DNA of 63,350 nucleotides, from contig JAKPQE010000087.1 in the NCBI GenBank assembly GCA_029572955.1, positions 1-63,350 of the forward strand. The letters are read 5' to 3'. Positions 29,071 through 38,065 of this stretch are shown piece after piece (positions within the stretch are counted from its first letter, which is position 1; every line of letters begins with the position of its first letter). A program made the translations under genes and the position numbers. The notes under the pieces were generated by a model. It made no database searches. It saw nothing but the letters and a program-made list of their open reading frames with translations, and was not told the DNA's origin. The DNA comes from Pseudomonadota bacterium. GTDB lineage: Bacteria; Pseudomonadota; Alphaproteobacteria; Rhizobiales; JAKPQE01.

Positions 29071-29592
29071 TCAGGGTTTCCTGTCGTCGACAAACTGGGT
29101 GTTGCTGTTCACCCGGCGCTCCGGGCCCTTGTAGTTGGGGTCGATCTTGCGGCGCCGGTCGGGGCCGAAGAAGGTGGCGGTCTTGACGAACGGGCGCGGG
29201 TGCATGACCACCTCGAAGACCCGTTCGTAGAGATCGCGGGCGCAGACCGGCTTCTTCAGGAACTCGGTGACGCCGGCGTCGCGCGCCTGCTCGACCCGGC
29301 GCCGCTCGGTGTAGGCGGTCAGCATGATGATCGGCACATAGCGGTTGCCGCTGTCGCGGGCCGAGCGCACGAGCTGGGTGAACTCGATGCCGTTGAGGGT
29401 TTCGAGGGCGTAGTCGACGATGACCACGTCGATCGGATAGCGGTTCAGTTCCTCGAGACCGGATTCGGCGTCGTGCGCCTCGCGGATGCGGTGGGCCCCG
29501 AAGCCGCGCAGCATGGTCTTGATGATCGACAACATGTGATTGTTGTCGTCGATCACGAGGAAGGTCATGTCCTTGAGGTCGATCGGGGTCAT
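29071..29592 (-). CDS. Single-domain response regulator (receiver) with basic C-terminal tail
   Basis: 173 residues. Receiver domain about 8-128: acidic pocket Asp15/Asp16, phosphorylation site Asp60 (VVIVDY), LTAYT and conserved Lys (FLKKPV). The last 45 residues form a basic tail with DRRRK and GPERR motifs, common in stand-alone receivers of Hyphomicrobiales, without a DNA-binding or enzymatic domain. It is encoded 6 bases after the EAL-family gene, so the two probably act together. Confidence 0.88.
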   Translation of the reverse strand: MTPIDLKDMTFLVIDDNNHMLSIIKTMLRGFGAHRIREAHDAESGLEELNRYPIDVVIVDYALETLNGIEFTQLVRSARDSGNRYVPIIMLTAYTERRRVEQARDAGVTEFLKKPVCARDLYERVFEVVMHPRPFVKTATFFGPDRRRKIDPNYKGPERRVNSNTQFVDDRKP

Positions 29593-29598
29593 GGATCT

Positions 29599-31260
29599 CT
29601 ATTCGCCTGCCGCAGCCATAGCCATGGAAAGCTTCGTGGCATCGATGGGAACCGGGTGGCCGAAGGCGGCGCCTTGACCGTTGACAAGACCGCGGGCGGC
29701 AAGGCCCTGGGCCTGCGCCAGCGAATCGACGGTCATGGCGGTCGTCGCCATGTCTCTCGCCGCGGCGAAGCCGACGATCGCCTCGACCAGCGCGGCATCG
29801 CAGGGCGAGCGGCCGCAAGCCCGGATCCACTGGCCGGAGAGCTTGATTTCGTCGAGCTGCAGCGCGCGCAGGTGGTTGATCGGGGCCGGCGAGGTGCCGA
29901 ACTCGTCGAGGGCGACACCGACGCCGAATCGGGCAAGCGCCGAGATCGCGTTGGAAAGCCCGGCGAGATCGATCACGTCGGTGTGGAAATTGAGTTCGAC
30001 GACGAGGCGGGTCATGTCGCCATGGGTCGTCGACAGCAGCTCGGTGAGGCGGCTCATGACGTCTTCGCGCAGGAGCGAGGAGGCAGCGACGTCGATGCCG
30101 ACGCGCAGCTCCTTCTGCCCGGTGGTCGCGGCGATGTAGGCAAGGGCGCATTCGGCCATGACGAGGTCGGCCTGGTGCAGCGGACCGGCCCGGTCGGCGA
30201 GGAGGTGATGGCTGAACGGCGCTTCGCCGGGAGCGAGGCGGACGAGGAATTCGAGCCGGCTGATCGCATGGTCGGCGAGGGCGACGACCGGCATGCCGAC
30301 GATCTGGATGTCGCGGCCCTCGATCGCCCGCCGCAGGGCGCCGGCCTCGCGGACGATCTCGCCGGCGCGCCGGGCAAGGGTCGCGGCAAGGGCCGAGAGA
30401 TCGGCCCCGGCGGTCTCGGCGGCGGCGAATTCGTGGGTGCCGTAGATGATGGCGCGGGCCGCCTCGTCGGGCTTGAGGCCGGGATCGAGCGACAGGCCGG
30501 AGACCTCGGACGGCGCGTCCTCGCCGAGGGCGGCCGCGGCCTCGGCGGCGAGGCGCTGCGGGGCGAGCGTCGCGGCGTGGATCGCGGCGAAGCGGCCGGC
30601 GCCGAGGCTCGTCGCCGCACCGGCGATGGCGCGGCTGCGCAGGATCGCGGCGATCCGCATGGCGACCGGCTCGGCGAGCGCGGTGCCGCCGGCGAATTCG
30701 TCGCCAAGGGTGAGGAAGGTGACGGCGAGCGGCGGGCGGTCGGTGCCGAGCGAGCGCATCAGCGCGGTCGCGCCCTCGATGAAGCTCTCCATGGTGAGGA
30801 GGCCGCTGTCGGCCTCGCGCAGGCCGGCCATGCGGCCAAGGCTCGCCGGGTCGGCGGGCGACAGGGCAAGGCTGAGGGCGCGGTCGGGGCCGGGCATGCG
30901 GAAGGCGTTGGCGACCACCGCGCCGCGGCCGCAGCCCGGCCGCAGCCGCAACGAGATCGGGCCGCGGCGCTCGCCGCCGGCAAGGTTCTCGGCGAGGTCG
31001 GCAACGAGGCCGCGATCGCCCTCGGCGAAGAGTTCGGCAGCCTCCGTGCCGGCAAGCGCGGCGGTATCGACGCCGACCGTCGGGCGGCCGGCGCCGACCG
31101 CGAACACGATTCTGCCCTCGCGGTCGATCTCCACGAGGAGATCGCCGACGGCGAAGGCGAACGCCATGAAGCGGTCGCGCTGGGATTTCAGTCCGTCGTC
31201 CATTGCCGCGAAGGGGCTCTCGTCACACGTCTCGTACCTTGCCGGATTCTCCGTGTTCAA
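29599..31260 (-). CDS. PAS-GGDEF-like-EAL protein with degenerate EAL domain
   Basis: 553 residues. A PAS-like region (about 33-110) and a GGDEF-like region lacking the motif lead to a C-terminal EAL fold (about 305-545). The active-site motifs are lost: the EAL signature is replaced by VGMPVVAL, DDFGTG by DEFGTS, and the glutamate of the EGVE motif is absent (MTVDS). It should therefore not cleave cyclic-di-GMP, and more likely binds a ligand or partner. The receiver-only protein lies directly downstream. Confidence 0.78.
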   Translation of the reverse strand: MNTENPARYETCDESPFAAMDDGLKSQRDRFMAFAFAVGDLLVEIDREGRIVFAVGAGRPTVGVDTAALAGTEAAELFAEGDRGLVADLAENLAGGERRGPISLRLRPGCGRGAVVANAFRMPGPDRALSLALSPADPASLGRMAGLREADSGLLTMESFIEGATALMRSLGTDRPPLAVTFLTLGDEFAGGTALAEPVAMRIAAILRSRAIAGAATSLGAGRFAAIHAATLAPQRLAAEAAAALGEDAPSEVSGLSLDPGLKPDEAARAIIYGTHEFAAAETAGADLSALAATLARRAGEIVREAGALRRAIEGRDIQIVGMPVVALADHAISRLEFLVRLAPGEAPFSHHLLADRAGPLHQADLVMAECALAYIAATTGQKELRVGIDVAASSLLREDVMSRLTELLSTTHGDMTRLVVELNFHTDVIDLAGLSNAISALARFGVGVALDEFGTSPAPINHLRALQLDEIKLSGQWIRACGRSPCDAALVEAIVGFAAARDMATTAMTVDSLAQAQGLAARGLVNGQGAAFGHPVPIDATKLSMAMAAAGE

Positions 31261-31349
31261 CGTCTAATACGTGGTAAACCGTTCGTTCGTTTCATCCGAT
31301 TTCGACGCTCGGCGGCCGAAATTCGCGGATCGTCGCGGTGTTGCGGCAG

Positions 31350-31378
31350 TTGACATCAGAGGGGCTCGAACCTATGGT
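31350..31378 (+). promoter_or_regulatory. Sigma-70 promoter for rpmJ
   Basis: TTGACA (31350-31355), 17-base spacer, TATGGT (31373-31378), about 118 bases upstream of rpmJ. The -35 box is consensus, fitting a ribosomal gene standing alone. Confidence 0.65.
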
Positions 31379-31496
31379 CCGCGCCAGCCGGCGTGGCTCG
31401 CGGATGCGGGCGCGCCGTTCCCAATTCAAGGTGCCGGCAGATCGCAGGCCATGACCTGCCCGGTCGCCGGCGCTCGACAGACCACAGGATCGTCCG

Positions 31497-31622
31497 ATGA
31501 AGATCAAGAACTCGCTGAAGTCGCTGCTCGGGCGTCATCGCGCCAACCGTCTGGTTCGCCGCAAGGGCCGCGTCTACATCATCAACAAGACCAATCCGCG
31601 CTACAAGGCGCGGCAGGGCTGA
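31497..31622 (+). CDS. rpmJ: 50S ribosomal protein L36 (bL36)
   Basis: 41 residues starting [20 protein letters not shown] and ending NPRYKARQG. This is the zinc-ligand-free form of bL36: the usual cysteines of the C+ type are absent. It stands alone as in other alphaproteobacteria. It is too short for simple gene calling but clear by motif. Confidence 0.93.
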   Translation: MKIKNSLKSLLGRHRANRLVRRKGRVYIINKTNPRYKARQG

Positions 31623-31700
31623 CACCACCGCCCATTCGAGATCGCGAACGCGCCCGGCGGCTTTGACCGTTCCGGGCGCGTTCGGCTATTCTTGGCGGTG

Positions 31701-32324
31701 ATGATCCACCGGACCGGTCCCGCACTCGTCTTCACGCTCGCGCTTTGCTGCGGCATCGCGGCCGCCGGCGCCGCGCCGTCCCAATCCCTTGCGCCCGGCC
31801 AGGACGAGCCCGCGCCGACGGCAGTGCCCGTCCCCGATCACGACGAGGCCGACATCGAGGCGCTCTATGGGCGTCTCGCGGCGGCGACCGACGCCGCCGA
31901 GGCGGCCGGTATCGAGGGACGCATCCGGGCCCGCTGGATGAAAGCGGGGGGCGACACCATCGCACTCCTCATGTCGCGCGCCATGGGCGCGACACTGGCC
32001 GGCGATCAGGGGCTGGCGATGGATCTTCTCGACGCGGTCACCTCGCTCGATCCGGATTTCGCCGAGGCCTGGAGCCAGCGGGCGACGATCCACTATCTCG
32101 AGGAGGATTACGGCAAGGCGCTCGGCGAGCTCGAACGCGCGCTGGCGCTCGAGCCGCGCCATTTCGGCGCGCTCGCGGACATGGGGCTGGTGCTGAAGGA
32201 GCTCGGCGAGAAGGCGCGCGCCTACGAGTTTCTCGAACGGGCGCTGACGCTCAACCCGTTCCTCGGCGAGGCGCGCAAGGCGCTCGACAAGCTCGAGCCG
32301 GAGGTGCGCGGCCGGGATATCTGA
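31701..32324 (+). CDS. Secreted TPR-repeat protein
   Basis: 207 residues with a signal peptide (about 1-26, AAAGAAP) and two to three TPR units in residues 110-200 (AWSQRATIHYLEEDYGKALG, LGEKARAYEFLERAL). TPR proteins act as scaffolds; no specific partner is evident. An upstream TTG at 31692 is possible, but the ATG at 31701 is the better signal-peptide start. It is convergent with pyk, with 9 bases between stops. Confidence 0.8.
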   Translation: MIHRTGPALVFTLALCCGIAAAGAAPSQSLAPGQDEPAPTAVPVPDHDEADIEALYGRLAAATDAAEAAGIEGRIRARWMKAGGDTIALLMSRAMGATLAGDQGLAMDLLDAVTSLDPDFAEAWSQRATIHYLEEDYGKALGELERALALEPRHFGALADMGLVLKELGEKARAYEFLERALTLNPFLGEARKALDKLEPEVRGRDI

Positions 32325-32333
32325 CCGTTCCGG

Positions 32334-33770
32334 TCAGAGACCGGCGAAACCGTCGGTCCCGACGTAGGAAATGCGGATCATGTTGGTCGCGCCGGGGGTG
32401 CCGAAGGGGACGCCGGCGACGATGATGATGCGCTGGCCGGCGCGGGCGAAATCTTCCTGGAAGGCGATGCGGCAGGCGCGGTCGACCATGTCGTCGACGT
32501 CGCGGGCGTCCTCGCTCTGCACCGAATGGACGCCCCAGACGAGGGCGAGGCGGCGGGCGGTGCGCGGGTTCGGCGAGAGCGCGATGATCGGCGTTCCCGG
32601 CCGCTCGCGGGCGACGCGCAGCGCGGTCGCGCCCGAGGCGGTGTAGCAGACGATGCCGGCGAGGCGCAGCGTCTCGGCGATCTGGCGCGCGGCGGCCGAG
32701 ATCGCGTCGGCGCCGGTCGCTTCCGGGTCGGTGCGCTGGGCGTGGATGATGTTGCGGTAGTTGATGTCGCGCTCCACCTCGGCGGCGATCCGGCTCATCG
32801 TCTCGACGGCTTCGAGCGGATACTGGCCGGCCGCCGATTCGGCCGAGAGCATCACCGTATCGGCACCCTCGAAGACGGCGGTGGCGACGTCGGAGACCTC
32901 GGCGCGGGTCGGCACCGGCGCGGTGATCATCGATTCCAGCATCTGGGTCGCGACGACCACCGGCTTGCCGGCGCGGCGGGCGGCGCGGGTGATGCGCTTC
33001 TGGATGCCCGGGACCTGCTCGAGCGGCATCTCGACGCCGAGGTCGCCGCGGGCGACCATCAGCGCGTCGGCGAGCTCGATGATCTCGTCGAGCTTCTGCA
33101 CGGCCTGGGGCTTCTCGATCTTGGCGAGAATCGAGGCGAAGCCGCGGGTGATCTTGCGCACCTCGGCGATGTCGTCGGGACGCTGAATGAAGGACAGCGC
33201 GACCCAGTCGATGCCGGCATTGAGAGCGGCGTCGAGGTCGCGGCGGTCCTTTTCGGTCAGCGCGCCGAAGGAGATCGTCGTGTCGGGCAGGCTGATGCCC
33301 TTGCGGTCCGACAGCTTGCCGCCGACGACGACTTCCGTCGCCGCCGCATTGCCGTCGCAGGACACGGTCTTCAGGCGGATGCGGCCGTCGTCGAGCAGCA
33401 GCGTGTGGCCGGGCTCGAGGGCGGCGAAGATTTCCGGATGGGGCACGCAGACGCGCTCGGCCGATCCCGGCGTGCGGTCGAGGTCGATGGTGAAGCGGTC
33501 GCCGGTCTTCAGCTGGACCGGGCCGTCGGCGAATTCACCGACGCGCAGCTTCGGGCCCTGCAGGTCGACGAGAATGCCGATCGGCCGCCCGACCTCGGTC
33601 TCCACGGCGCGGATGCGCGCCACCAGCGTGCGCAGGAGATCGTGGCTGGCATGGCTCATGTTGATACGGAAGACGTCCGCGCCGGCCTTGTGCAGGGCCG
33701 AGATCATCGCCGGTTCGCAGGAGGACGGTCCGAGCGTGGCGAGGATCTTGACGTTGCGGGCTCTTTTCAT
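32334..33770 (-). CDS. pyk: Pyruvate kinase
   Basis: 478 residues; transfers phosphate from phosphoenolpyruvate to ADP in the last glycolytic step. Seen: KILATLGPSS, INMSHAS, the active-site stretch ILAKIEKPQAVQKL, and MVARGDLGVEMP. The frame continues far upstream without a stop, but MKRARNVKI at 33770 is the family start. It overlaps the DUF1036 stop by four bases. Confidence 0.97.
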   Translation of the reverse strand: MKRARNVKILATLGPSSCEPAMISALHKAGADVFRINMSHASHDLLRTLVARIRAVETEVGRPIGILVDLQGPKLRVGEFADGPVQLKTGDRFTIDLDRTPGSAERVCVPHPEIFAALEPGHTLLLDDGRIRLKTVSCDGNAAATEVVVGGKLSDRKGISLPDTTISFGALTEKDRRDLDAALNAGIDWVALSFIQRPDDIAEVRKITRGFASILAKIEKPQAVQKLDEIIELADALMVARGDLGVEMPLEQVPGIQKRITRAARRAGKPVVVATQMLESMITAPVPTRAEVSDVATAVFEGADTVMLSAESAAGQYPLEAVETMSRIAAEVERDINYRNIIHAQRTDPEATGADAISAAARQIAETLRLAGIVCYTASGATALRVARERPGTPIIALSPNPRTARRLALVWGVHSVQSEDARDVDDMVDRACRIAFQEDFARAGQRIIIVAGVPFGTPGATNMIRISYVGTDGFAGL

Positions 33771-34258
33771 TGTTTTTCTGTTCCCTGTTGCGTCGGTTCG
33801 GTGAGCTGGACGGTCCAGCTCGACTGCTCGCCCGTGTCGATCTCGAAGAAGCCGGTGCGCTCGAACCCGCGGGCGACGCAGTCCTCGATGCCGCGGATGG
33901 TGAACATCTTGTCCCGCGTGCACATGAACGCCTTGCCGCCCCACTCGCCGCCATTGTCGACGTCTATGGCGTAGATGTAATAGAAGCGCGACACCAACGT
34001 GCCGGCCAGGAGCGTCTCGCAGGAGTTGCCGTCGAGATTCCACCAACCCTCGGTGGCCCAGCCGTCGTTATCCTTGTAGCCTATTGCGACACTGACATGA
34101 CTGGCGGTCTTGTTGCACAGCCGGAGGTCGGCCTTGGCGACGCCGGCGGCCGCCGTCCAGCCGGCGACGGCGATGCCGAGAACGGCGAGCAGCCGTGCAC
34201 CACGGCTGGCCAGCCACCGCATCGGCGGCACCGCCTGTCCCGGTTGTGTCGTGGGCAT
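33767..34258 (-). CDS. DUF1036 family periplasmic protein
   Basis: 163 residues. A signal anchor or peptide (about 20-42, ending GVAKA) is followed by the DUF1036 domain (LRLCNKTASHVSVAIGYK, GWATEGWWNL, with cysteine pairs). The ATG at 34256-34258 with GGAAG is preferred to the opening of the frame 22 codons upstream. DUF1036 genes are regularly coupled to pyk in Hyphomicrobiales; function unknown. Confidence 0.85.
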   Translation of the reverse strand: MPTTQPGQAVPPMRWLASRGARLLAVLGIAVAGWTAAAGVAKADLRLCNKTASHVSVAIGYKDNDGWATEGWWNLDGNSCETLLAGTLVSRFYYIYAIDVDNGGEWGGKAFMCTRDKMFTIRGIEDCVARGFERTGFFEIDTGEQSSWTVQLTEPTQQGTEKQ

Positions 34259-34295
34259 TGGTCTTCCGTCTAGAACCAAATCCTCTATCCCGCGC

Positions 34296-35603
34296 TTATT
34301 GGCCGTCCGGACCCCGACTGTCAACGATGACGGCCCGGAAATCGTTCACGTTGGTGTAGGTCGGGCCGGTCCGAACCAGCCGGCCGATCGCCTCGAAGAA
34401 GCCGGTCGAATCGTTGTGCCGGAGCGCGGCGCCGGGGTCGAGGCCGTGGCGGGCGGCGAGCGCCAGCGTATCGGGCAGGGCGAGCGCCCCGGCCGGGTCG
34501 TCGATGCGTCCGGTGCCGCCATCGGTGCCGTCGGTGTCGGCGGCAAGGACGGCGAGGCGGCGATCGCCGCTGGCGGCGACCGCTGCGGCAAGGGCGTATT
34601 CCTGGTTGGGGCCGCCGCGGCCCTTGCCGGCGACGGTGACCGTCGCCTCGCCGCCGGACAGGAGCACGAGCCGGCGGCCGGCATCGGCGGCGTCGAGTGC
34701 CAGGGCGACGTGGCGGGCGGCGAGATGGCGCGCCTCGCCCTCGAGATCGTCGCCGAGGATCTCCGTCTCGTAGCCGAGGCTGCGGGCCGCCGTGGCGGCG
34801 GCGGCGAGCGCATCGGCCGGACGGGCGACGATCTCGTAGCGGCTGCCGGCAAGGAACGGTGCGTCCGCCTTGGTGGTTTCGTCGGCCGGCGTCACGAGCG
34901 CCTCGGCGATGCTCGCCGGCGGCTCGATGCCGTAACGCGCGAGGACGGCACGGGCATCGGCGAGGGTGGTCGGATCGGCGACGGTCGGCCCGGAGGCGAT
35001 GACCGCCGGGTCGTCACCGGGCACGTCGGAGATGGCGAGGGTGACGAGGCGGGCAGGGGCGGCGGCTTCGGCGAGGCGGCCGCCCTTGATCGCCGACAGG
35101 TGCTTGCGGACCGCGTTGATCTCGCCGATCGAGGCGCCCGAGGCGAGCAGCGAGCGGGTCAGCGCCTGCTTCTCGGCAAGGTCGATGCCGGTTCGCGGCA
35201 TCACCCAGTTGGCCGATCCGCCACCCGAGAGGAGCACGACGACGAGGTCGTCCGGGCCGGCGCCGCGGGCAAGGTCGAGGGCGCGCCGGGTGGCGTCGAC
35301 GCCGGCCTGATCGGGCACCGGATGGCCGGCCTCGACGACCGGCACGATGCGGGTCGAAAGGCCATAGCCGTGGCGGGTGACGGCGATGCCGTCGATGCGG
35401 TCGGGGTCGAGGCCGAGGGTTTCGGTGTAGTGGCGTTCGGCGGCCAGGGCCATCGCGGCGGCGGCCTTGCCGGCGGCGAGAACGACGATGCGGCCGGCCT
35501 CGGGTGGCGCCGGCAGGTGCGGCGGCACGACGGTCATCGGATCGGCCGCGGCGATCGCGGCCATGAGAAGTTGCAAAAGCTCGTCGCCGCGTCGGTCCAT
35601 CAT
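34296..35603 (-). CDS. Glycerate kinase, type II (DUF4147/MOFRL; TtuD/GckA-like)
   Basis: 435 residues. The N-terminal DUF4147 domain has VVLAAGKAAAAMA and LLSGGGSAN; the C-terminal MOFRL domain shows LLSGGEATVTVAGKGRGGPN. This family phosphorylates glycerate to 2-phosphoglycerate, used in glyoxylate, tartrate or serine-cycle metabolism, and the pyk neighbour fits the product. Two adjacent ATG codons (35603 and 35600) are possible starts. Confidence 0.92.
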   Translation of the reverse strand: MMDRRGDELLQLLMAAIAAADPMTVVPPHLPAPPEAGRIVVLAAGKAAAAMALAAERHYTETLGLDPDRIDGIAVTRHGYGLSTRIVPVVEAGHPVPDQAGVDATRRALDLARGAGPDDLVVVLLSGGGSANWVMPRTGIDLAEKQALTRSLLASGASIGEINAVRKHLSAIKGGRLAEAAAPARLVTLAISDVPGDDPAVIASGPTVADPTTLADARAVLARYGIEPPASIAEALVTPADETTKADAPFLAGSRYEIVARPADALAAAATAARSLGYETEILGDDLEGEARHLAARHVALALDAADAGRRLVLLSGGEATVTVAGKGRGGPNQEYALAAAVAASGDRRLAVLAADTDGTDGGTGRIDDPAGALALPDTLALAARHGLDPGAALRHNDSTGFFEAIGRLVRTGPTYTNVNDFRAVIVDSRGPDGQ

Positions 35604-35616
35604 CGCCTGTCGGTGC

Positions 35617-36558
35617 TCAACTCCCAGGTGGCTGCGCCGGTCCACCGCCACGACGGGGGCGGGCAACGTAGATGCCGAAGAGGATCGCCAGACCGCCGGC
35701 ATACTGCCAGGGGCCGAGCGCCTCGCCGAGAACCAGCCAGCCGAGGAAGGCGGCGGCCAAGGCTTCCAGGAAGATCACAAGCGAGGAAAAAGCGGCGGGA
35801 AGATGACCGAGGGCGTAGGCGAGCAGCCCCTGGCCGCCGACATGGCTGACGAAGGCGAGGGCGACGAGGGCGCCGAGACCGCCCCAGGAGCGGGGCAGGA
35901 GGCCGTCGCCGAGGGCGATGGCGGCAACGAAGAGAAGGGCCGAGGTGACGACCGACGACCAGGCCATGATGCGGGCCGGCGGCAGATGGCGGCGGGCGAG
36001 GCGCACGGCGAGGAAATAGCCGCCGAAGAAGATCGAGGTGACGAGGCCGTAGAGATCGCCGGCGAGCCGGTCGGGGGCGAGCGAATAGCTCGAGCCGATG
36101 AGTGCGCCGGCGCCGACGAGGCAGAGGGCGAGGCCGACGACGGTGGAGCGGCCGACGACCTCGCCGATGACGAGGCCGGAACCGATGATCACCCAGACCG
36201 GGGCCGTGGTGGCGAGGAAGGTGGCGTTGGCGACCGTGGTGTTGACGATGGCGAGGTGCCAGAAGAAGAGGTCGCCGGCAAAAAGGGCGCCGGCGACGAA
36301 CACCGCCTTCAGCGCGCCGCGCGGTGCCGGCTCGCGCGGCGCCCCGCGCGCCCCGCGCGCCTCGAGGGCCGACCACAGGAACAGCATCGGGATCGACAGC
36401 GCGACGCGCCAGAAGGCGCTGGTGAACGGGTCGACGTCGGCGAGGCGCACGAAGATCGGCGAGGCGCCCATGGCGACCGCGCCGGCGGCGAGGGCGACGA
36501 AGGCCGCAACGACCGGCGCACGAATGTCGGATCGAACGGGCTCGGGCGAGGCGTCCAA
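35617..36558 (-). CDS. EamA/DMT-family membrane transporter
   Basis: 313 residues with ten predicted helices in two EamA repeats. The first contains the ASPIFVRLADVDPFTSAFWR motif typical of this family, the second LEALAAAFLGWLVLGE. It probably exports small metabolites. It ends 13 bases before the glycerate kinase gene on the same strand. Confidence 0.9.
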   Translation of the reverse strand: MDASPEPVRSDIRAPVVAAFVALAAGAVAMGASPIFVRLADVDPFTSAFWRVALSIPMLFLWSALEARGARGAPREPAPRGALKAVFVAGALFAGDLFFWHLAIVNTTVANATFLATTAPVWVIIGSGLVIGEVVGRSTVVGLALCLVGAGALIGSSYSLAPDRLAGDLYGLVTSIFFGGYFLAVRLARRHLPPARIMAWSSVVTSALLFVAAIALGDGLLPRSWGGLGALVALAFVSHVGGQGLLAYALGHLPAAFSSLVIFLEALAAAFLGWLVLGEALGPWQYAGGLAILFGIYVARPRRGGGPAQPPGS

Positions 36559-36768
36559 GGAGGTGGCTCCGGTTGCGCGGCCGCAAGGCCGCCGGCCCGG
36601 CGCACGGGCGGTTCTGCGGCGCCGGCATCGGGTCGCCTCTGTCTAGCCGCTTTTTCAGGGTTTGGCTCTTGAAAAGCGTGCGCCGACACGCACCTGATGC
36701 TGCTGTCGCGATCCGGCGCGGCCGAAGGTCTGCTTCACCGTTCTTTCGACTTGTCCTAATCTCGCATC

Positions 36769-37623
36769 ATGCTCGACGCGCGTTCAGTTGTCCCTGCCGA
36801 AGCCTCCGACAGCCCCACCGCGGGCGGGGCGGAAGACTACCGGCCCTTCGATCTCATTGCCGGCGATATCGGGCGCGGTCTCATCGTCATTTGCGACCAC
36901 GCGACCAATCTCCTGCCGGCGGCCTATGGCACGCTCGGCCTGCCGCAGCACGAGCTGGAGCGCCACATCGGCTACGACATCGGCGCCGACGCGCTGACCC
37001 GGGCGCTCGCCCGCCAGCTCGGGGTGCCGGCGGTGCTGTCGCGTTTCTCGCGGCTCCTCATCGATCCGAACCGCGGCCCCGACGACCCGACGCTCATCCC
37101 CCGGCTCTCGGACGGGGCGGTGGTGCCGGGCAACGCGCGCATCGACGAGGCCGAGTGGGCGCGGCGCACGGCCACCTTCTACGATCCCTATCACCGGGCG
37201 ATCGAGACGGCGATCGAGGCCGGGCTCGCCGCCGGCGTCGCGCCGGCGATCTTCTCGGTGCATTCCTTCACGCCGGTCTGGCGCGGTGTGCCGCGGCCCT
37301 GGCATGCCGGCGTGCTGTGGGACAGGGACCCGCGTTTCGCCGTGCCGCTGATCGAGATGCTGCGCCGCGACCCGCGGCTCATTGTCGGCGACAACGAGCC
37401 CTATTCCGGGGCACTCGAGAACGACACGCTCTATCGGCACGGCACGATGCGCGGCCTTGCCCATGCCCTGATCGAGGTGCGCCAGGACCTCATCGCCGAG
37501 GACGAAGGGGTCCACGACTGGACGATGCGGCTGGTTCCGGTGCTCGAGGAAATCCTCGCCGTGCCGAATATCCACGACATCCGGCATTTCGGCTCGGCGG
37601 TCGGCCCGGTGACAACGCCGTGA
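36769..37623 (+). CDS. N-formylglutamate amidohydrolase family protein
   Basis: 284 residues. The FGase fold shows ICDHATN, HIGYDIGA, LLIDPNRG, SVHSFTPVW and GDNEPY. Members hydrolyse N-formylglutamate in histidine breakdown, but this class is often found outside hut operons, as here, so the substrate is not certain. It precedes gapR by 90 bases. Confidence 0.9.
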   Translation: MLDARSVVPAEASDSPTAGGAEDYRPFDLIAGDIGRGLIVICDHATNLLPAAYGTLGLPQHELERHIGYDIGADALTRALARQLGVPAVLSRFSRLLIDPNRGPDDPTLIPRLSDGAVVPGNARIDEAEWARRTATFYDPYHRAIETAIEAGLAAGVAPAIFSVHSFTPVWRGVPRPWHAGVLWDRDPRFAVPLIEMLRRDPRLIVGDNEPYSGALENDTLYRHGTMRGLAHALIEVRQDLIAEDEGVHDWTMRLVPVLEEILAVPNIHDIRHFGSAVGPVTTP

Positions 37624-37713
37624 GGATTGCCGGGGCGTCTTGACCCGGACGCGGCCGCATGGTCACGTGCGGCCCGATTCTGAAGTTACTCCCCCCGCGA
37701 GGAAGGAACCGAC

Positions 37714-37980
37714 ATGACGGACATCAACACCGGTGGCGTCGCCGGCGCCCAGCTCAGGAGCTTCATCGAGCGCATCGAGCGGCTCGAGGAGGAAAAGAAG
37801 GCGATCGCCGACGACATCCGCGATGTCTTCGCCGAAGCCAAGGGCACCGGGTTCGACGTCAAGACGATGCGGCAGGTGATCAAGATCCGCAGACAGGACA
37901 AGGAAGAGCGCCAGGAGCAGGAAGCCCTGCTCGACCTCTATATGCACGCCCTCGGCATGGCGCCGGTGGTCGAGGACTGA
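37714..37980 (+). CDS. gapR: Nucleoid-associated protein GapR (DUF2312/UPF0335)
   Basis: 88 residues, almost entirely helical: [20 protein letters not shown] and [20 protein letters not shown]. In Caulobacter GapR binds overtwisted AT-rich DNA ahead of forks and polymerases and stimulates type II topoisomerases. Length and core match closely. GAGGAAGG is the ribosome-binding site. A bidirectional-looking terminator follows. Confidence 0.93.
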   Translation: MTDINTGGVAGAQLRSFIERIERLEEEKKAIADDIRDVFAEAKGTGFDVKTMRQVIKIRRQDKEERQEQEALLDLYMHALGMAPVVED

Positions 37981-38010
37981 GCCGACCGTCCACCGGACGG
38001 CGAAACGAAA

Positions 38011-38044
38011 ATCGCCGCCGCGTCCCAGCGGGCGCGGCGGCGAT
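38011..38044. terminator. Bidirectional rho-independent terminator
   Basis: A 12-bp stem (38011-38022 with 38033-38044) has GTCGTTTTC after it on the plus strand and TTTCGTTTCG after it on the minus strand. It serves gapR and the converging DUF882 gene. Confidence 0.75.
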
Positions 38045-38065
38045 GTCGTTTTCAGGACCGGTCGA

